Numbered from the stretch's first letter, positions 9,092-21,189 are shown. The stretch is 64,000 nucleotides of DNA from Arachis hypogaea (GCF_003086295.3 NC_092040.1:55717559-55781558), one strand, 5' to 3'. Translations and numbers: made by a program. The notes: generated by a model from the sequence alone, not told the origin.

Positions 9092-11181
9092 TGATGGTGT
9101 TTTTGTGGAAAAATGAATTTCCAACACACAAATCCAACCGGCAAGTGTACCGGGTCGCATCAAGTAATAATAACTCACATGAGTGAGGTCGATCCCACAG
9201 GGATTGAAGGATTGAGCAATTTTAGTTTAGTGGTTGATTTAGTCAAGCGAATCAAGTTTTGGTTGAGTGATTTGTGTTTAACAGAAAGTAAATGACATTA
9301 AATGTAAAGGGGGAAGGGAAAAGTGCAGTAAATTGAAGAACAGAATTGTAAATGTGCAGAATCTTAAAGAGCAAGAAAGTAAATGACTGAAACTTAAAGT
9401 GCAAGAAACTTAAATTGCAGTAACTTAAAGGGCAAGAAAGATAAATGACTTGAATATAAAAGGGAATTCAGGAATGGGATTGCAAGATCTAAACAAAACA
9501 GAAGTAAATTGCAGCAAGAGATTGAGCAGAAATTAAATCAGGAACAAGGAGCGTTCAAACAGAATTTAAGTGAAATGTAGCAGAGGTTCACAGAAGAACC
9601 AAAAGTGAAATTGTGATCTCAGGATTCCAAGGGCTTAGGTAGCAGAGCCTAAAACCCAATTTCCTTCCCCGATCTGAATTAACTAAGCAATTAACAGAAA
9701 ATTTAAGATGAAGCAGTAGAAGAACAGATTTGGAATTCAATTATGCAGAAAATAAAGTGCAAAGAGCTTGAATGGGAATTGGGACAGAATTTCCCCAATT
9801 TCACACACCCAATACTCAGAAAACAGAAGAGTAGAATTGCCCAAGGGAATTGAGGAAGGAGATCAGCCAATTGTCCCTTGATCCTCTCAGTTCTCGGACA
9901 AACCTCTCAAGAAAGTTCAAAGACAAAGGAAATTCAAAAGCTCTCAAAAATAAGAGTAAAAATTCAAAGCTCAAAGTAAAGGTAGCTAAAAGTCCTAATT
10001 ACATCAAACTAAGTCCTATTTATACACTTTCTATTCTTGGATAATGGGATTTGGATGGGCTTTTGGATTGGTGAAGAAATGAATTAAAATGAATTTTTAA
10101 TTTGAATTTTGGCCCAAAAACCACTCCCAGGAGGCTGCCCTGCCCTTGTGGAGGGCAGGGCAGAAAATTGATGCTTGGTGCATGGATTTGGTGCGGCCAT
10201 GTGCGAGTTGGTGCGGCGTGTTGTGATTCTGGCGCGTCCTGGTGTGAGTCTGGCACGAGGTTGGTGCGCCAGAGGCTGCCCTGCCCGCGCCAAGGGCAGG
10301 GCGGGAAAGTTTGGTGCGCCAGGGAGCGTTGTGCGTGCGGATGGTGCTGCCAGGGGGCGTTTGGGCGTGCGGATGGTGCTGGACGCTGCCCTGCCCGCGC
10401 CAAGGGCAGGGCAGGAACGGGTTGGTGCGCCAGGGTCTTGTGTGTGATGCGCCAATTCAAAAGCTGCCCTGCCCGCGCCAAGGGCAGGGCAGGGTTGCCA
10501 TATTGCACGCCCGTGTTTGAACCTGGGCCGATGCAAACACGCTTCGTTTTCTCTTGGCTTCTTGGCACGCTAGTCACCCTTAGTATTTGGCTTCCTCATG
10601 GTCCCTTGCTCGAGCCTTGTAGCATGCATAGTTGATATTTTCTTCTTGATTTTCTTCCTCATGGAGCCCGATTCTGCCCTCCACAAGGGCAGGGCAGAGT
10701 TTGCTTCTCTTGGTTCCAAGGCATCATTTTGTGCTCTGCCCTTGGAGTGGGTAGGGCAGAGTTGCCTAAGCTTGCTTGGTCACTTAATGCTGCCCTCCTA
10801 GAGGGCAGTCTGCCCTTGTGGAGGGCAAGGTTGCTTCCCTCATTAGTTACGGCACGCTTCTCTCCTCTTTGGCCACGCTTTCCTTTTCTTGTGTCACGCT
10901 TCTTAGGCCACGCTTTTCATTTTCTTTTCTTTTCTTCACCTAAAATAAACCAAACAACCACTCAAAGTATCACTAAATTCAAGAGGCTTATAAATCAATT
11001 AAAATGCAATTAAAATTAGCTTAAACCTCATGATTTAACATAAATTTCATGGTGGTTGCTTGATTTAGAGAAGTTATGCATTTTCACTCCAAATCACTTA
11101 CTTAGGATGCAAGAAAGTACATAAATGCTAGCTAAACAAGTGAAATTAGCTTGAAAATGGGTATATGATGACTTGTCATCA
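9092..11181 (-). repeat. 5' LTR of element Y
   Basis: 2090-bp partner of 120-2210 with the same order of parts: palindrome array about 10135-10822 and TATA box at 10017-10024. Its outer end is followed directly by the TTGTG duplication. Confidence 0.95.
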
Positions 11182-11284
11182 TTGTGCTGAATTGCAGGTG
11201 AAAAGGTGTCAAAATGGGAAGAAGACAAACAAGAAGCTGGGCGTGTGAGACTGGGGTGTCACTTGGGAGCAAACGCCACAACAA

Positions 11285-12340
11285 TGCACTGGCGTGGCAC
11301 GCCAGGTGCTAAGCGTGGCACGCCAGTACTAAAATCCAGAAGGGAGATCCAAGCATGCATGTGGGCATGGCACGCCAGTACAAAATTTTAGAGAGCAAAA
11401 TGGAGGACACAAAAGGGACGTGGCACGCCAGGTTGGGCGTGGCACGCCTGACCCATCAACTACTTTGGGCATGCCACTTGGTGTCGAAGGCGTGGCACGC
11501 CAGTTACAAAAAGTCACTTAGGCGTGCCACTTGAAGACCCAGGTGTGGCATGCCAAGTTTAAAGAGTGCACAAATACATGGGCGTGCCACTTGAGCAGCA
11601 TGGCGTGGCATGCTGGTACAATGATCCAGAGAAGGGGCTGAAGGCAATTGAAGACTGGGCATGCCACTTGGTGTCGAAGGCGTGGCACGCCAGTTACAAA
11701 AAGTCTCTTTGGCGTGCCACTTGAAGGCCAAGGCGTGGCACGCCACTTACTGGAGTGAAACAAGATCATGGGCGTGGCACGCCAACCTCTAGGCATGGCA
11801 CGCTGGTATAAATTTCCAGAGAGGGTGGAAGAGGCCAATTACATGGGGCGTGCCACTTGGTATCGAAGGCGTGGCACGCCAATCACTATTCTTCACTTAA
11901 GCGTGCCACTTGAGCAACCAGGCATGGCACGCCAGTGTCATTCAGATGCCAAAGCATCATTGGGGTGTGCCACTTGAGTTCGTGGCGTGGCACGCCAAAC
12001 AGAGGAACCACTCACTCACAAAGGGGCATGGCACGCTAGACCCTGGGCATGCCACGCTAGTGTAACTTTCCACAGAAGCTTAGCCAAGCACATAACAAGG
12101 GCGTGGCACACCAGACTCTGGGCGTGCCACGCTAGTTCAAGTTTCCAGAGGCAAACGAAGTGGAAAAATCAAAGGGCATGTCACTTGAGCTCGAAGGCGT
12201 GGCACGCCAACACAAGAATGCCACTATGGCATGCCACTTGAGTTCGAAGGCGTGGCACGCCAAGGTTGACAAGGGACGAGCATGCCACTTGAAGGATTGA
12301 GCATGGCATGCCAAGCCATTTTGAAGGGCACGTGACATGC
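11285..12340. repeat. Palindrome array of X LTR (GGCGTG-G-CACGCC type)
   Basis: More than twenty copies and variants of GGCGTGGCACGCCA, a 13-base odd palindrome plus A, spaced about 20-60 bp, mixed with half-site variants GCGTGCCACTTG. Spacers are unrelated to one another. It ends about 120 bp upstream of the TATA box. Confidence 0.9.
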
Positions 12341-12459
12341 TGATGAAGCGCCAGCCACATGCCGGCTAAGGAGTCACGTTTATTGAGTGCTTTCTTTCCC
12401 TCCAAAATGTAATTTTTCCCTTTTCACTTTTGTAATTTCTTTATTTTCACTAGGAGTAG

Positions 12460-12467
12460 TATAAATA
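12460..12467 (+). promoter_or_regulatory. TATA box of X LTR
   Basis: TATAAATA in AGTATAAATACCCC, downstream of the array, in the U3-to-R position. Confidence 0.7.
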
Positions 12468-13423
12468 CCCCTAAAGAGTATTGAAGAGGGGTTAAGCAGT
12501 TAGTTCTAGATCCACTTTTACAATCCACTTTTGAGTACTTTTCAAGCTATGAATAGCTAACTTCCCTCTCATTGAGAGAGGGAGCTCTGTTGTACTTGAT
12601 GGATTGATAATAGTGAAATTCTTCTTCTCTTCATCCTCTCTTGATTTGCAAGGAGGTATTTCGTGCTTAATGCTTAGTGTTCAATAATCTTGGGAAAGAG
12701 GTTGAATGCAATTGGGTTTCATGGGAACCTTGGGAATGGAAACATGAAACCATGCTTGAAATCCCTTCTCACATTTGAGTAGATTCTGGGTTTTGGTGAT
12801 GGGATACGTGACATATAATCCCCCCTCTACCTGGACCTACAAGGGTGTGTGGTATAATCAGGGACCAAGCATATCTCTCTTCATGAGCAATTAGAACAAG
12901 GAATTGGCTATTGATCAAGATCTGAGAGATTGAGTCACCAATGGATTGGGGCTCAATCAATCATGATTGCCAAGAGGTCAATGAGTTACATGATTGAAGA
13001 AGATCTAAGCTAGATTTGATCCAAAGAGACAACATCTCCCAATCTCAATGAATTTTCCCATTCTTGTCTATTCATTTCTTTATAGCTTAACTTTATATTC
13101 AGCAATTCCCCATTCCCATTTACATTCAAGTCATTTATGATTCAGCACTTTATGTTCTGCAATTTCCATTTTTGTACTTTATTGCTTTTCTTTACATTCT
13201 AGTCATTTACATTTATGTCATTTACAATTCTACACTTCACAATCTTATTGATTCGCTTGACTAATTCATCAATCAATTAAAACTGCTTGGATTTGCCAAT
13301 CTCTATGGATACGATCCCACTCTACTATGGGTTATTACTTGGCGATAGTTTTGGTGCACTTGCTAAAAGAACTGATTCACTAAAATTTTAAAAGGGGTAG
13401 TGAATTAGATTCATCAAAGAGCC

Positions 13424-13516
13424 ATGAGGGAAGAGCAACATAGGCAAGGAAGAGACATTGAGGAGCTCAAGCACTCCATAGGAACTTCAAGAGGAAGAAC
13501 TAGCCGCCGTCACTAA
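13424..13516 (+). pseudogene. C-terminal remnant of A1 ORF2
   Basis: 31 codons (MREEQHRQGRDIEELKHSIG... to RRH stop) matching the end of the A2 ORF2 (58914-59005). Charged and Gln-rich, likely the end of a coiled coil. The rest is cut off by the family-X LTR. No function can be given. Confidence 0.8.
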
Positions 13517-14602
13517 GGTGAACCTGTTCTTTAATTTCCTTGTTCTTAGTTTTCTGTTTTTCGATTTTTATGCTTGATGTTTCTATTTATGTTTGTGTCT
13601 TCATTACATGATCATTAGTATTTAGAGTCTATGTCTTAGAGTTATGAATGTTCCATGATTCCTTCACCTTTCTTAAATGAAAAATGTTTGTATTTGCAAA
13701 AGAACAAGAAGTGCATGAATTTCGAATTCTATCTTGAAATTAGTTTAATTATTTTGATGTGGTGGCAATACTTTTTGTTTTCTGAATGAATGCTTGAATA
13801 GTGCATATTTTTTATAGTGTAGTTTATGAATGTTAAAATTGTTGGCTCTTGAAAGAATAATGAAAAAACAGAAATGTTATTGATAATCTAAAAAATCATG
13901 AAATTGATTCTTGAAGCAAGAAAAAATAGTGAAGAACACAAAGCTTGCGAAATAAAAAGAGAGAAAAAATGGCGAAAAATAAAGAAAAAAAAGAAACGAA
14001 AAAGAAAAATCAAGCAGAAAAAGCTAGTAACCCTTTAAACTAAAAGGCAAGGGTAAATAGGATCCAAGGCTTTGAGCATCAGTGGATAGGAGGGCACAAA
14101 AGAATAAAATCCTGGCCTAAGTGACTAAATCAAGCTGTCCCTAACCATGTGCTTGTGTCATGAAGGTCCAAGTGAAAAGCTTGAGACTGAGTGGTTAAAG
14201 TCGTGATCCAAAGTAAAATAGTGTGCTTAAGAACTCTGGACACCTCTAACTGGGGACTCTAGCAAAGCTGAGTCACAATCTGAAAAGGTTCACCCAGTTA
14301 TGTGTCTGTGGCATTTATGTATCCGGTGGTAATACTAGAAAACAAGATGCTTAGGGTCACGACCAAGACTCATAAGTAGATGTGTTCAAGAATCAACATA
14401 CTGAACTAGGAGAATCAATAACACTTTCTGAATTCTGAGTTCCTATGGATGCCAATCATTCTGAACTTCAAAGGATAAAGTGAGATGCCAAAACTGTCAG
14501 AAGCAAAAAGCTACTAGTCTCACTCGTCTAATTGGAACTAAGCTTCATTGATATTTTGGAATTTATTGTATATTCTCTTCTTTTTATCCTATTTGTTTTT
14601 AG
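13517..14602 (+). other. 3' untranslated region of A1
   Basis: About 1.1 kb non-coding, closely matched by 47545-48609 and 59006-59870. The part from about 14150 (AAGCTTGAGACTGAGTGG onward) is the best conserved, more than expected for free-drifting sequence between decayed copies. Packaging or structural roles are possible but unproven. Confidence 0.7.
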
Positions 14603-14639
14603 TTGCTTGGGGATAAGAAACAATTTAAGTTTGGCGTTG
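14603..14639 (+). promoter_or_regulatory. Decayed pre-PPT hairpin and PPT of A1
   Basis: TTGCTTG-GGGA-TAAGAAA has lost two pairs relative to the A2 copy; TTTAAGTTTGGCGTTG then abuts the LTR. Older decay fits the low state of this copy. Confidence 0.65.
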
Positions 14640-16356
14640 TGATGAACGGATAATTTATACGCTTTTTGGCATTGTTTTTAGGTAGTTTTTATTGTGTTTT
14701 AGTTACTTTTTAGTATATTTTTATTACTTTTTATGCAAAAATCACATTTTTGGACTTTACTATAAGTTTGTGTGTTTTTCTATGATTTCAGGTATTTTCT
14801 GGCTGAAATTGAGGGACCTGAGCAAAAATATGATTCAGAGGCTGAGAAAGGACTGCAAATGCTGTTGAATTCTGACCCTCCTACACTCGAAGTGGATTTT
14901 TAGGAGCTACAGGATCCAACTTGGTGCTCTCTTAATTACGTTGAAAAGTAGACATCTTGGGCTTTTCAAAAATGTATAATAGTCCATACTTTTCCTGAAA
15001 TTTGATGGCTCAAACTGGTGTCCAAACGCCCACTAGAGACCCTTTTTCTGGCGTAAAACGCCAGAATTGGCACCAAAGCTAGAGTTAAAGGCCCAAACTG
15101 CACCCAAGCTGGCGTTTAACTCCAAGGATGGCCTATGCACATGAAAGCTTCAAAACTCAGTCCAAACACACACCAAGTGGGCCCCGGAAGTGGATTTCTG
15201 CACTTAGTTACTCATTTTCTATAAACCCTAGTAACTAGTTTAGTATATATAGCACTTTTTAATATTGTTTTGGGGGGTCTTTGAACCCTTTTATCATTTA
15301 TCATGCCATTAGGACGGCTGGCCATTTGGCCATGCCTAGACCATTTGTTCTTATGTATTTTCCAATGGTGGAGTTTCTACACCTCATAGATTAAGGTGAG
15401 GAGCTCTATTGTTCCTCATGAATTAATGCAAGTACTATTGTTTCTCTTTCAATTCACGCCTACTTCTTCTCCAAGATATACTATCGTACTTAATTCAGTT
15501 AAGTCAGAATGAAGGGGTGATCTGTGACAATCACCCACTATCTTCGTTACTCGCTTAGCCAAGATCTGCATGCCTGACAACCACAAGCGGTCTACATGAT
15601 GTTCAACGTAGTCATTGGATGACAACCGGAATATATTCTCTTGGGTCTCTGATCCACGGATTCGCATTGCCTCTCCTAATAACAAAGCATCCGAATTCGT
15701 GATTAGAACCTTTGTGGTATAGGCTAGAACCAATAGACAACATTCCTGAGATCCAGAAAGTCTAAACCTTGTCTGTGGTAGTCCGAGTAGGATCTGGAAA
15801 GGGATGACTGTGACGAGCTTCAAACTCACGACTGTTGGGCGCAGTGACAGTGTGCAAAAGGATCAAGGGATCTTATTCTGACACAAGTGAGAACCGACAG
15901 ATGATTAGCCCGACGGTAGCTGTGCCTGGTATTTTTCATCCGAGACGAGAAATCTGACAGTTGATTAGCCGTACAGAAACCGTAGCCAGACCATTTTCAC
16001 TAAAAGGATCATACAGCTTGCCATGGAAGGGAGGACGCATGATTGGATGAAGACAATAGGAAAGCAGAGGTTCAGAAGCAACAAAGCATCTCCAAATGCT
16101 TATCTGAAATTCCCACCAATGAATTACATAAGTATCTCTGTGTTATTTTCCATTTTGTTTATCTTTTAATTATCAAATCCTCATAACCATTTGAATCCGC
16201 CTAACTGAGATTTACAAGATGACCATAGCTTGCTTCAAGCCGTCAATCTCCGTGGGATCGACCCTTACTCACGTAAGGTATTACTTGGACGACCCAGTGC
16301 ACTTGCTGGTTAGTTGTGCAGAGTTGTGAAAAGTGTGATCACAATTTCGTGCACCA
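14640..16356 (+). repeat. 3' LTR of A1 (family A)
   Basis: Starts TGATGAACGGATAATTTATA and ends ...TTTCGTGCACCA. CTGGCGT-type palindromes occur at about 15045-15125, TATA box TATATATAG at 15243-15251, and U5 contains GTGGGATCGACCCTTACTCA. About 1.7 kb, within the family range. Confidence 0.9.
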
Positions 16357-16359
16357 ACC

Positions 16360-16919
16360 TACATGAGCCCTCCTTGTTAGATTTAGAAGAAGATGTTGAT
16401 GTGGACTTCATAAAACCTCCAGTTTTTTACTTGAGTGATGATGAAGAAGATTTTGAAGGGCTTGAGAAGGATTTTTGTTGCCAAGAGGTGAAGGCATTTA
16501 TGCAAGACGAGTGGGTGAAGAATTCTCCAACAAGCTTTCTAGACCCACATCAATATGTTGTTCTAGAAACAGATGGTCAACTTCGAACCTTTCTTGGAGT
16601 AGTGGATGGTGATGGGAAGAATGTTAATTGGCAATGGAACGGAAAGTTCATCACAATGGCCAACATAACATTTGGAGCTCAATTTTGGTGCAAGAGTCAA
16701 ATTGGTGGATTCCGGGTAGTGCACAAGCATGTCAATGGTGATAGAGGAACTCAAGTATGGGATCTGAGCATTGGTTTTATGGGCCAAAACTTATGGATCC
16801 TAGTTACTAGCATGAAGTCTCTTGAGAGTTTGATGAATTTCATATGGGACCCCAGAGGTCAAATCAATAGCAAACTTGGTTGGAGATTCAAGGAGGAGTG
16901 GAAGCATAAGCCGCCCTAA
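16360..16919 (+). CDS. C-terminal part of the gag-position ETDxQL ORF of Z1
   Basis: About 186 codons of an open frame cut at its 5' side by A1 (an upstream ATG at 16314 lies in the A1 LTR and is not native). It starts acidic (LDLEEDVDVDF), then FLDPHQYVVLETDGQLRTFL, then GAQFWCKSQIGG, and ends WDPRGQ...FKEEWKHKPP-stop. Related ORFs are at 37422-38969 (W) and 50192-51322 (Z2). They share ETDxQL, a W-(C/Y)-x-(A/S)-Q-(L/I) motif and, where visible, the KHKPP end. I recognise no known family. The position next to the PBS in Z2 and W suggests it replaces gag. Confidence 0.7.
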
Positions 16920-16937
16920 CATGGATCTGCTCACCAA

Positions 16938-16985
16938 GTCCAACTTAGGACTATAAACCGAAGTGCTAGGTGGGAGACACCCACC
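16938..16985 (+). ncRNA. Conserved two-hairpin RNA module of Z1
   Basis: Stem I GTCC-AACTTA-GGAC (16938-16951), linker with AAGTGCT, stem II GGTGGG-AGACA-CCCACC (16969-16985). The ORF stop is 18 bp upstream. A pyrimidine-rich tract ending CTCTTTTAG follows at about 17018, like a 3' splice site. Both stems differ from the Y and A copies by compensating pairs. Confidence 0.82.
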
Positions 16986-17191
16986 ATGGTAATATCCTTA
17001 TAACCTTCTCTCTTTTAGCTTTTGTTTCATGAATAATTGGGTAGTTTGCTTGGTTGGTTGGTTTAATTTTGGAGTTTGTTGGATGATTTTAGAGAAATAA
17101 TGTGTTTTTGGGAGATTTGTGATGTTTTGGGACTTAAAAACCTGTTTGGGATGTCAAGATTAATGCATTGGAGGAATAATTTTTGTTGCAG

Positions 17192-17555
17192 GATCAGAGA
17201 CCTGTGCGTGTGCACAGACTTGTGCGTCCAGACAGGTCCCCTGTTTTCCAGTTCCCGTGCATACACACGGCAACGTGCGCTCGCACATCCTTAAACACCC
17301 CTTCTGTTCCCAGCACGTGCACAGGCTGTGTGTGGGAACACTACCCTTCGCATTTCATGCTTTCGCACACCATGCGCGTGTCCGCACACTTCAAAAATAA
17401 GGGGGGAGAAGAATCCCTTGTGCGAGCGCATCACTCTGTGCGCCCGCACAGCTTTAACAACACCCCCTGGCCATAACGCACGCACAGGTTGTGCGTGTGC
17501 ACCCACCCCTTCCCTCTTCTGTGCGAGCACACACCTTTTGTGCATCCGTACAAGT
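17192..17555. repeat. Internal palindrome array of Z1, part 1 (TGTGCG/CGCACA type)
   Basis: Variants of TGTGCG-NN-CGCACA and GTGCGNGNGCACA repeated every 30-60 bp. The same motif type fills the U3 of the Z1 LTR (29396-29590). It is interrupted at 17555 by the solo Y LTR and resumes at 19516. Confidence 0.85.
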
Positions 17556-19515
17556 TGATGGTGTTTTTGTTGAAAAATGAATTTCCAACACACAAATCCA
17601 ACCGGCAAGTGTACCGGGTCGCATCAAGTAGTAATAACTCACTTAGAGTGAGGTCGATCCCACAGGGATTGATGGATCAAGCAACTTTAGTGGGTGATTA
17701 GTTTAGTCAAGCTAACATTGAAGGGATATTGGATGAAATGTAGCCAACAGAATTGTAAATGACAGGAAATTTAAAGTTGCAGAAAGTAAAATTGCAAGTA
17801 ACTTAAATAACAAGAAAGTAAAATAACTGAAACTTAAATTGCAAGAAATGTAAATTGCATGAAAAGTAAAGGGGGTTGGATGCTGGAAATTAAAGAGAGC
17901 AGTAAAGCAAAGCGTATAACAATTGCATAGAGATTCACTTGCGGGAAAGTAAATTGGGATCATGAACAGAAATGTAAAATAAAGAACAAGTGCAGAAGAA
18001 TTAAATTGCTTGAAAGTAAATTGAAAGCCAATGGAACAGTAAAAACAGAAGAGCAGCCAAGAACTCAACTCAATTGCAAAATAAAATTGAAGATCTCAAG
18101 GAATCAAAGAGACTAGAAAACAAGTCTAGATCTCACTCCCTTCCTTGATCCAACAGCAAATAGATTGAAGAAGAAAGAAAAATGGAAGCAGCAAAGAGAG
18201 CCTTGATTCAAATCACAATTCCTTGAATTATGCAGCAAAATAAAAACAGAGAGATCTCAGATAGAAATTGAAACAGAATTTCTCCAATCTCAATCCAAGA
18301 TTTAGAACAGGAAGGAAAACTAAGAGAGATCTCAAATCCTAATGCTCCCTAGTGAAGCTAGCCTTTTTCTAATGGAGCTCCCCTTCCGAGCTCTAATTGA
18401 TGCCTTTATATAGGCTTTACAAAATAAAAAATGAAAATGAAATTAAAATAAATTACAAAAATGAAAATCCTAATTTAATTGATCCATGTGCCTTTGAGTG
18501 ATGATGTGGGCTTTGCTTGCTTTGGATTTGAGGAGAAATGGGTCTTGGATGGCCTTGATTCAATTTGGTGAGGAATTGAATTAAATTGAATTTTGGTTGA
18601 TTTTGGCCCATGACACTCCCAGGAGGCTGCCCTGCCCTTGTGGAGGGCAGGGCAGAAAATGTTGCTTGCGCCCTTGGTGCGTGCGTGATGCGTTGCAGGA
18701 TGCTGCCCTGCCCTCGCGGAGGGCAGGGCAGAAAAGTTTGGTGCGCCAGATTGGTGCCTTGGTGCGCCGCTGGTGCTGCCGAAACCTTCCTTGGTGCGCC
18801 AATCTGGTGCGTGTGTGTGCACCACAAAATGCTGCCCTGCCCTCGCGGAGGGCAGGGCAGTGTTTCCAAACTGAAGTCCCGCGTTCGAGACATGGCTTAA
18901 ACACACGCTATTTCTTTTCCTTGGTTTTCTTGGCACCAAAGTAAGGCCTAGTTTCTTGCTTCCTCATGGCCCTTAAAGATGCCTTTTGTTCCTGCCTCAT
19001 TTTTACGCCAAATATGGATTGCTATATATCGTTGGAAAGCTCTGAATGTCAGCTTTCCAACGCAACTAGAAGCACATCAATCGGACGTCTGTAGCTCATG
19101 TTATAGCCCTTTGAAGTAGGCATGGTCATGCTGTGAGCGCCCAGATTTTAACTTAGCGAAAATTTGCTTCATCCTCACTTTGCTTCATCATGATTCTGCC
19201 CTGCCCTTGGCAAGAGCAGGACAGTGTGCGTGCTGGCTGCTTCCTTCCTTGATTTGGTCATGGGCCACGCTTTTAAAAGCGTGGCCTAAGGCTCCAAAGT
19301 GTACCCCAACTTCAAAGTGTACCCCAAAGCTCTTTTATTCTCCTTTTTTTGTGCTTCTTTGCTTCTTTTTCTTCTTATTTTCTACAAGATTTATAAAATT
19401 AAAATATCAAGAAAATATATCCTTTAAGTACAAAAGCATTCAATATTTAAGCACAATTCATCAATTTCTTGTATGAAAAAGCATAGAAAAATAGGTATAT
19501 GATGACATGTCATCA
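17556..19515 (-). mobile_element. Solo LTR of family Y
   Basis: 1960-bp LTR diverged from the Y LTRs but with the same ends (TGATGGTGTTTTTG... and ...GACATGTCATCA on the plus strand) and the same CTGCCCTGCCC/GGGCAGGGCAG palindromes (18625-18860 and one near 19196). Exact target duplication CAAGT at 17551-17555 and 19516-19520 shows a single insertion followed by LTR recombination. The target is the Z1 palindrome array. Confidence 0.93.
19020..19107 (-). repeat. Cross-family U3 module with inverted repeat
   Basis: Perfect 11-bp arms GTTGGAAAGCT (19031-19041) and AGCTTTCCAAC (19051-19061) with flanking sequence alignable to the family-A U3 (for example 52413-52488) in the same sense orientation. 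See findings. Confidence 0.65.
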
Positions 19516-19640
19516 CAAGTCACATTACACCTTCTGCTCGCAGCGTCCGCACGACGCTGTGCGTGCCCATACACCTTCTTTCCCCTTGTGTGCGTTCGCA
19601 CACGACCTTGTGCGTCCGCACATGCCCCTTTTCAAACGTT
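19516..19640. repeat. Internal palindrome array of Z1, part 2
   Basis: Continuation after the solo Y LTR: GTGTGCGTTCGCACAC, TTGTGCGTCCGCACA and similar. It is followed by a strongly C/T-rich stretch. Confidence 0.8.
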
Positions 19641-20110
19641 AATTCGAAAAGAAAGGGGACTCGCGCTTCAGTTTCCTCCTACCACCCCAACCCTTTTCTT
19701 TTCTTCTCTCTTAACCCACCCACCTCACTCTCAACCACCACCTCCCTCCTCCATGACCAGCCACCACCGGCGACCACCACGCTGCCGTCGTCTTTCTCTC
19801 TCTTTCTCTCTTCCTTTTCTTTCCTCTCTCTCACCTACATTTCGTCCTTCTTCTCCCTCGTCCCTGTCTCTACCCCCCATCGCGCCAGTGCCAGCCCTAG
19901 CCGCGTCTCCTCGTTCCGACAAGCAACCACCAGCAGCGGCGAACCCCAGTGCCGCTGTGACCTATTTTTCTTTCTCGATTCGCCACCCCCCTTCTCAGTC
20001 CATTTCTCCCTCCCTCTCTTTCTGCATTACAGGTTTTCAACCGTGTTTCCCCTGCCCTGTTTCCTTCCTTTTCTGTTTCATGTTATTGCTTCATTTTACT
20101 TCTGTTTTTT
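19641..20110 (+). other. Pyrimidine-rich tract upstream of Z1 ORF2
   Basis: Long C/T-rich sequence (CCACC, TTTCTCTC and TCTCC runs). The same order, palindromes then pyrimidine tract then AT-rich region, occurs in W (39180-40262) and Z2 (reverse, 34083-33043). Long ORFs here are composition artefacts. Likely an untranslated or splice-related region. Confidence 0.6.
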
Positions 20111-21189
20111 GAATTTGCTTTAGTTATTAGGTGGTTATAGGCTAGATGACTTGTGATTTCTGGACTGAATATATGTGACTGGCTTATTGTGAATGTTGTT
20201 GAGATTGAATGCTGTTGTTTTTCCTGCACTGTGAATATTATCAGTAGTGAACTATGATAGCTACTGCTTATTTATGCACACATTATGCTTGTTGAAATGC
20301 CTGAATGAAGTTTTGTTTGTCTGATTTCTTTGTCTGATCAACAGAAGAGCTTGGATTTTACTTTCATTTGGCATTTTATTTTCATATAGTGCAATTTCTT
20401 ACTGATTTGAAATGCTGCCTGAGATGATTAATACATTTTATGATCATGCTGAAATATCAAACAGAGCTTCATTTTGCTGTGCGATTATCTTGTTTGATAT
20501 CAATTTTAATGTGCATATCATCCTTCGTTGATTAGTTTGCTACCTATGCACTTCATTGCTAATTTTGTTTTTGAGACCAAATGTGACTGAAATTTACAGC
20601 TTTGACCATTCCATTTGGTTCTTCTAAGTGCATACTATGTTGAATAGCTACATTATGTACTGAATGCTCTTTTCTTTTGGCCTATAATACCAAACCAGCA
20701 ATAAAATTGAAAAATTGGAAACCAGTTTGGTGTCATGAGCAGCAATACATACATTGCTTTCTCTGTGAATTGACCAATTGCATATTCATGTTTCTTTAAC
20801 ATTCTTGACCCTATACATAGCAACTTGTTTCTTTAAGTTTTTAAGCAATGCAATCCGTTTTTTTCAATCGGATATTGCTTTAGACAAGAAGCTATGCATA
20901 TGCGATCATTTCTTTTGCTTTTAAACATGAATATCTCATGCTCTCACTGAAATCTTTGATTATTACCCCTTGTGCTCATTTTTGCAAACTTTTCCAAATC
21001 CCAAAGCACAATTGGAATAATCAATTCCTTTTCAAATCAATTCACTTACATAAAGCACCTAAATAACACATATGCTTCAATTGTTGTTCATTCTCCCAGT
21101 ATGCCATGGTCATACAAGAAGCTAAGTGTTACTAACTTATCCTTCCTAATTATTAAATAATATTTAATATATGAGCCTGTTCCTTGTTA
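20111..21189 (+). other. AT-rich intron-like region of Z1
   Basis: About 1 kb of T-rich sequence with no ORF, repeats or recognisable element ends. By position it matches the AT-rich stretch that ends CTTTTTCTTTTAAG directly before the ORF2 ATG in W (40262). The original ORF2 start of Z1 is not found and was probably lost at the T insertion. Confidence 0.5.

Larger units (their letters stand above)
120..11181 (-). mobile_element. Element Y: complete non-autonomous Athila-like LTR retrotransposon
   Basis: A complete 11.06-kb element on the minus strand. It has two LTRs of about 2090 bp (120-2210 and 9092-11181) that start TG and end CA, and is flanked by an exact 5-bp duplication TTGTG at 115-119 and 11182-11186. 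In element order: 5' LTR, PBS for tRNA-Asp, gag-protease ORF, two-hairpin module, internal TATA, ORF2, pre-PPT hairpin, 3' LTR. By eye the LTRs differ at about ten bases plus one 1-bp indel, mostly transitions, so the insertion is recent. Reverse transcriptase, RNase H and the integrase core are absent, so movement must have been helped in trans. It lies inside a family-X LTR. Confidence 0.95.
11182..13416 (+). repeat. Family-X LTR, main part
   Basis: Continuation of the LTR entered at position 1. It holds a long palindrome array (about 11285-12340), a TATA box at 12460-12467, and a U5-like end with a tRNA-leader-style run (ATACGATCCCACTCTACTA, then GGTGCACTTGC) ending about 13416 (...ATTCATCA). 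Right after it, family-A ORF2 sequence resumes, so X is inserted in A1. Solo LTR or 3' LTR cannot be told apart here. Confidence 0.75.
13417..16356 (+). mobile_element. Element A1: 3' end of a family-A (FIDEL-like) retrotransposon
   Basis: Contains the last codons of ORF2 (13424-13516), a 3' UTR shared with A3 and A2 (13517-14602), a decayed pre-PPT hairpin (14603-14620) and a full 3' LTR (14640-16356). Its 5' half lies beyond the X insertion and the window. It is inserted in Z1, whose ORF resumes at 16357. Confidence 0.85.

Noticed and set aside
11285..12340. Possible CRISPR-like array
   Set aside because: Repeats are short, variable palindromes with irregular spacing inside a plant LTR; no cas genes and no leader.
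19507..20123. Two overlapping ORFs of 201 and 186 aa rich in Ser, Pro and Phe
   Set aside because: Pure pyrimidine-rich composition in two frames, no domain, and located in the untranslated tract upstream of ORF2; one begins inside a solo LTR.
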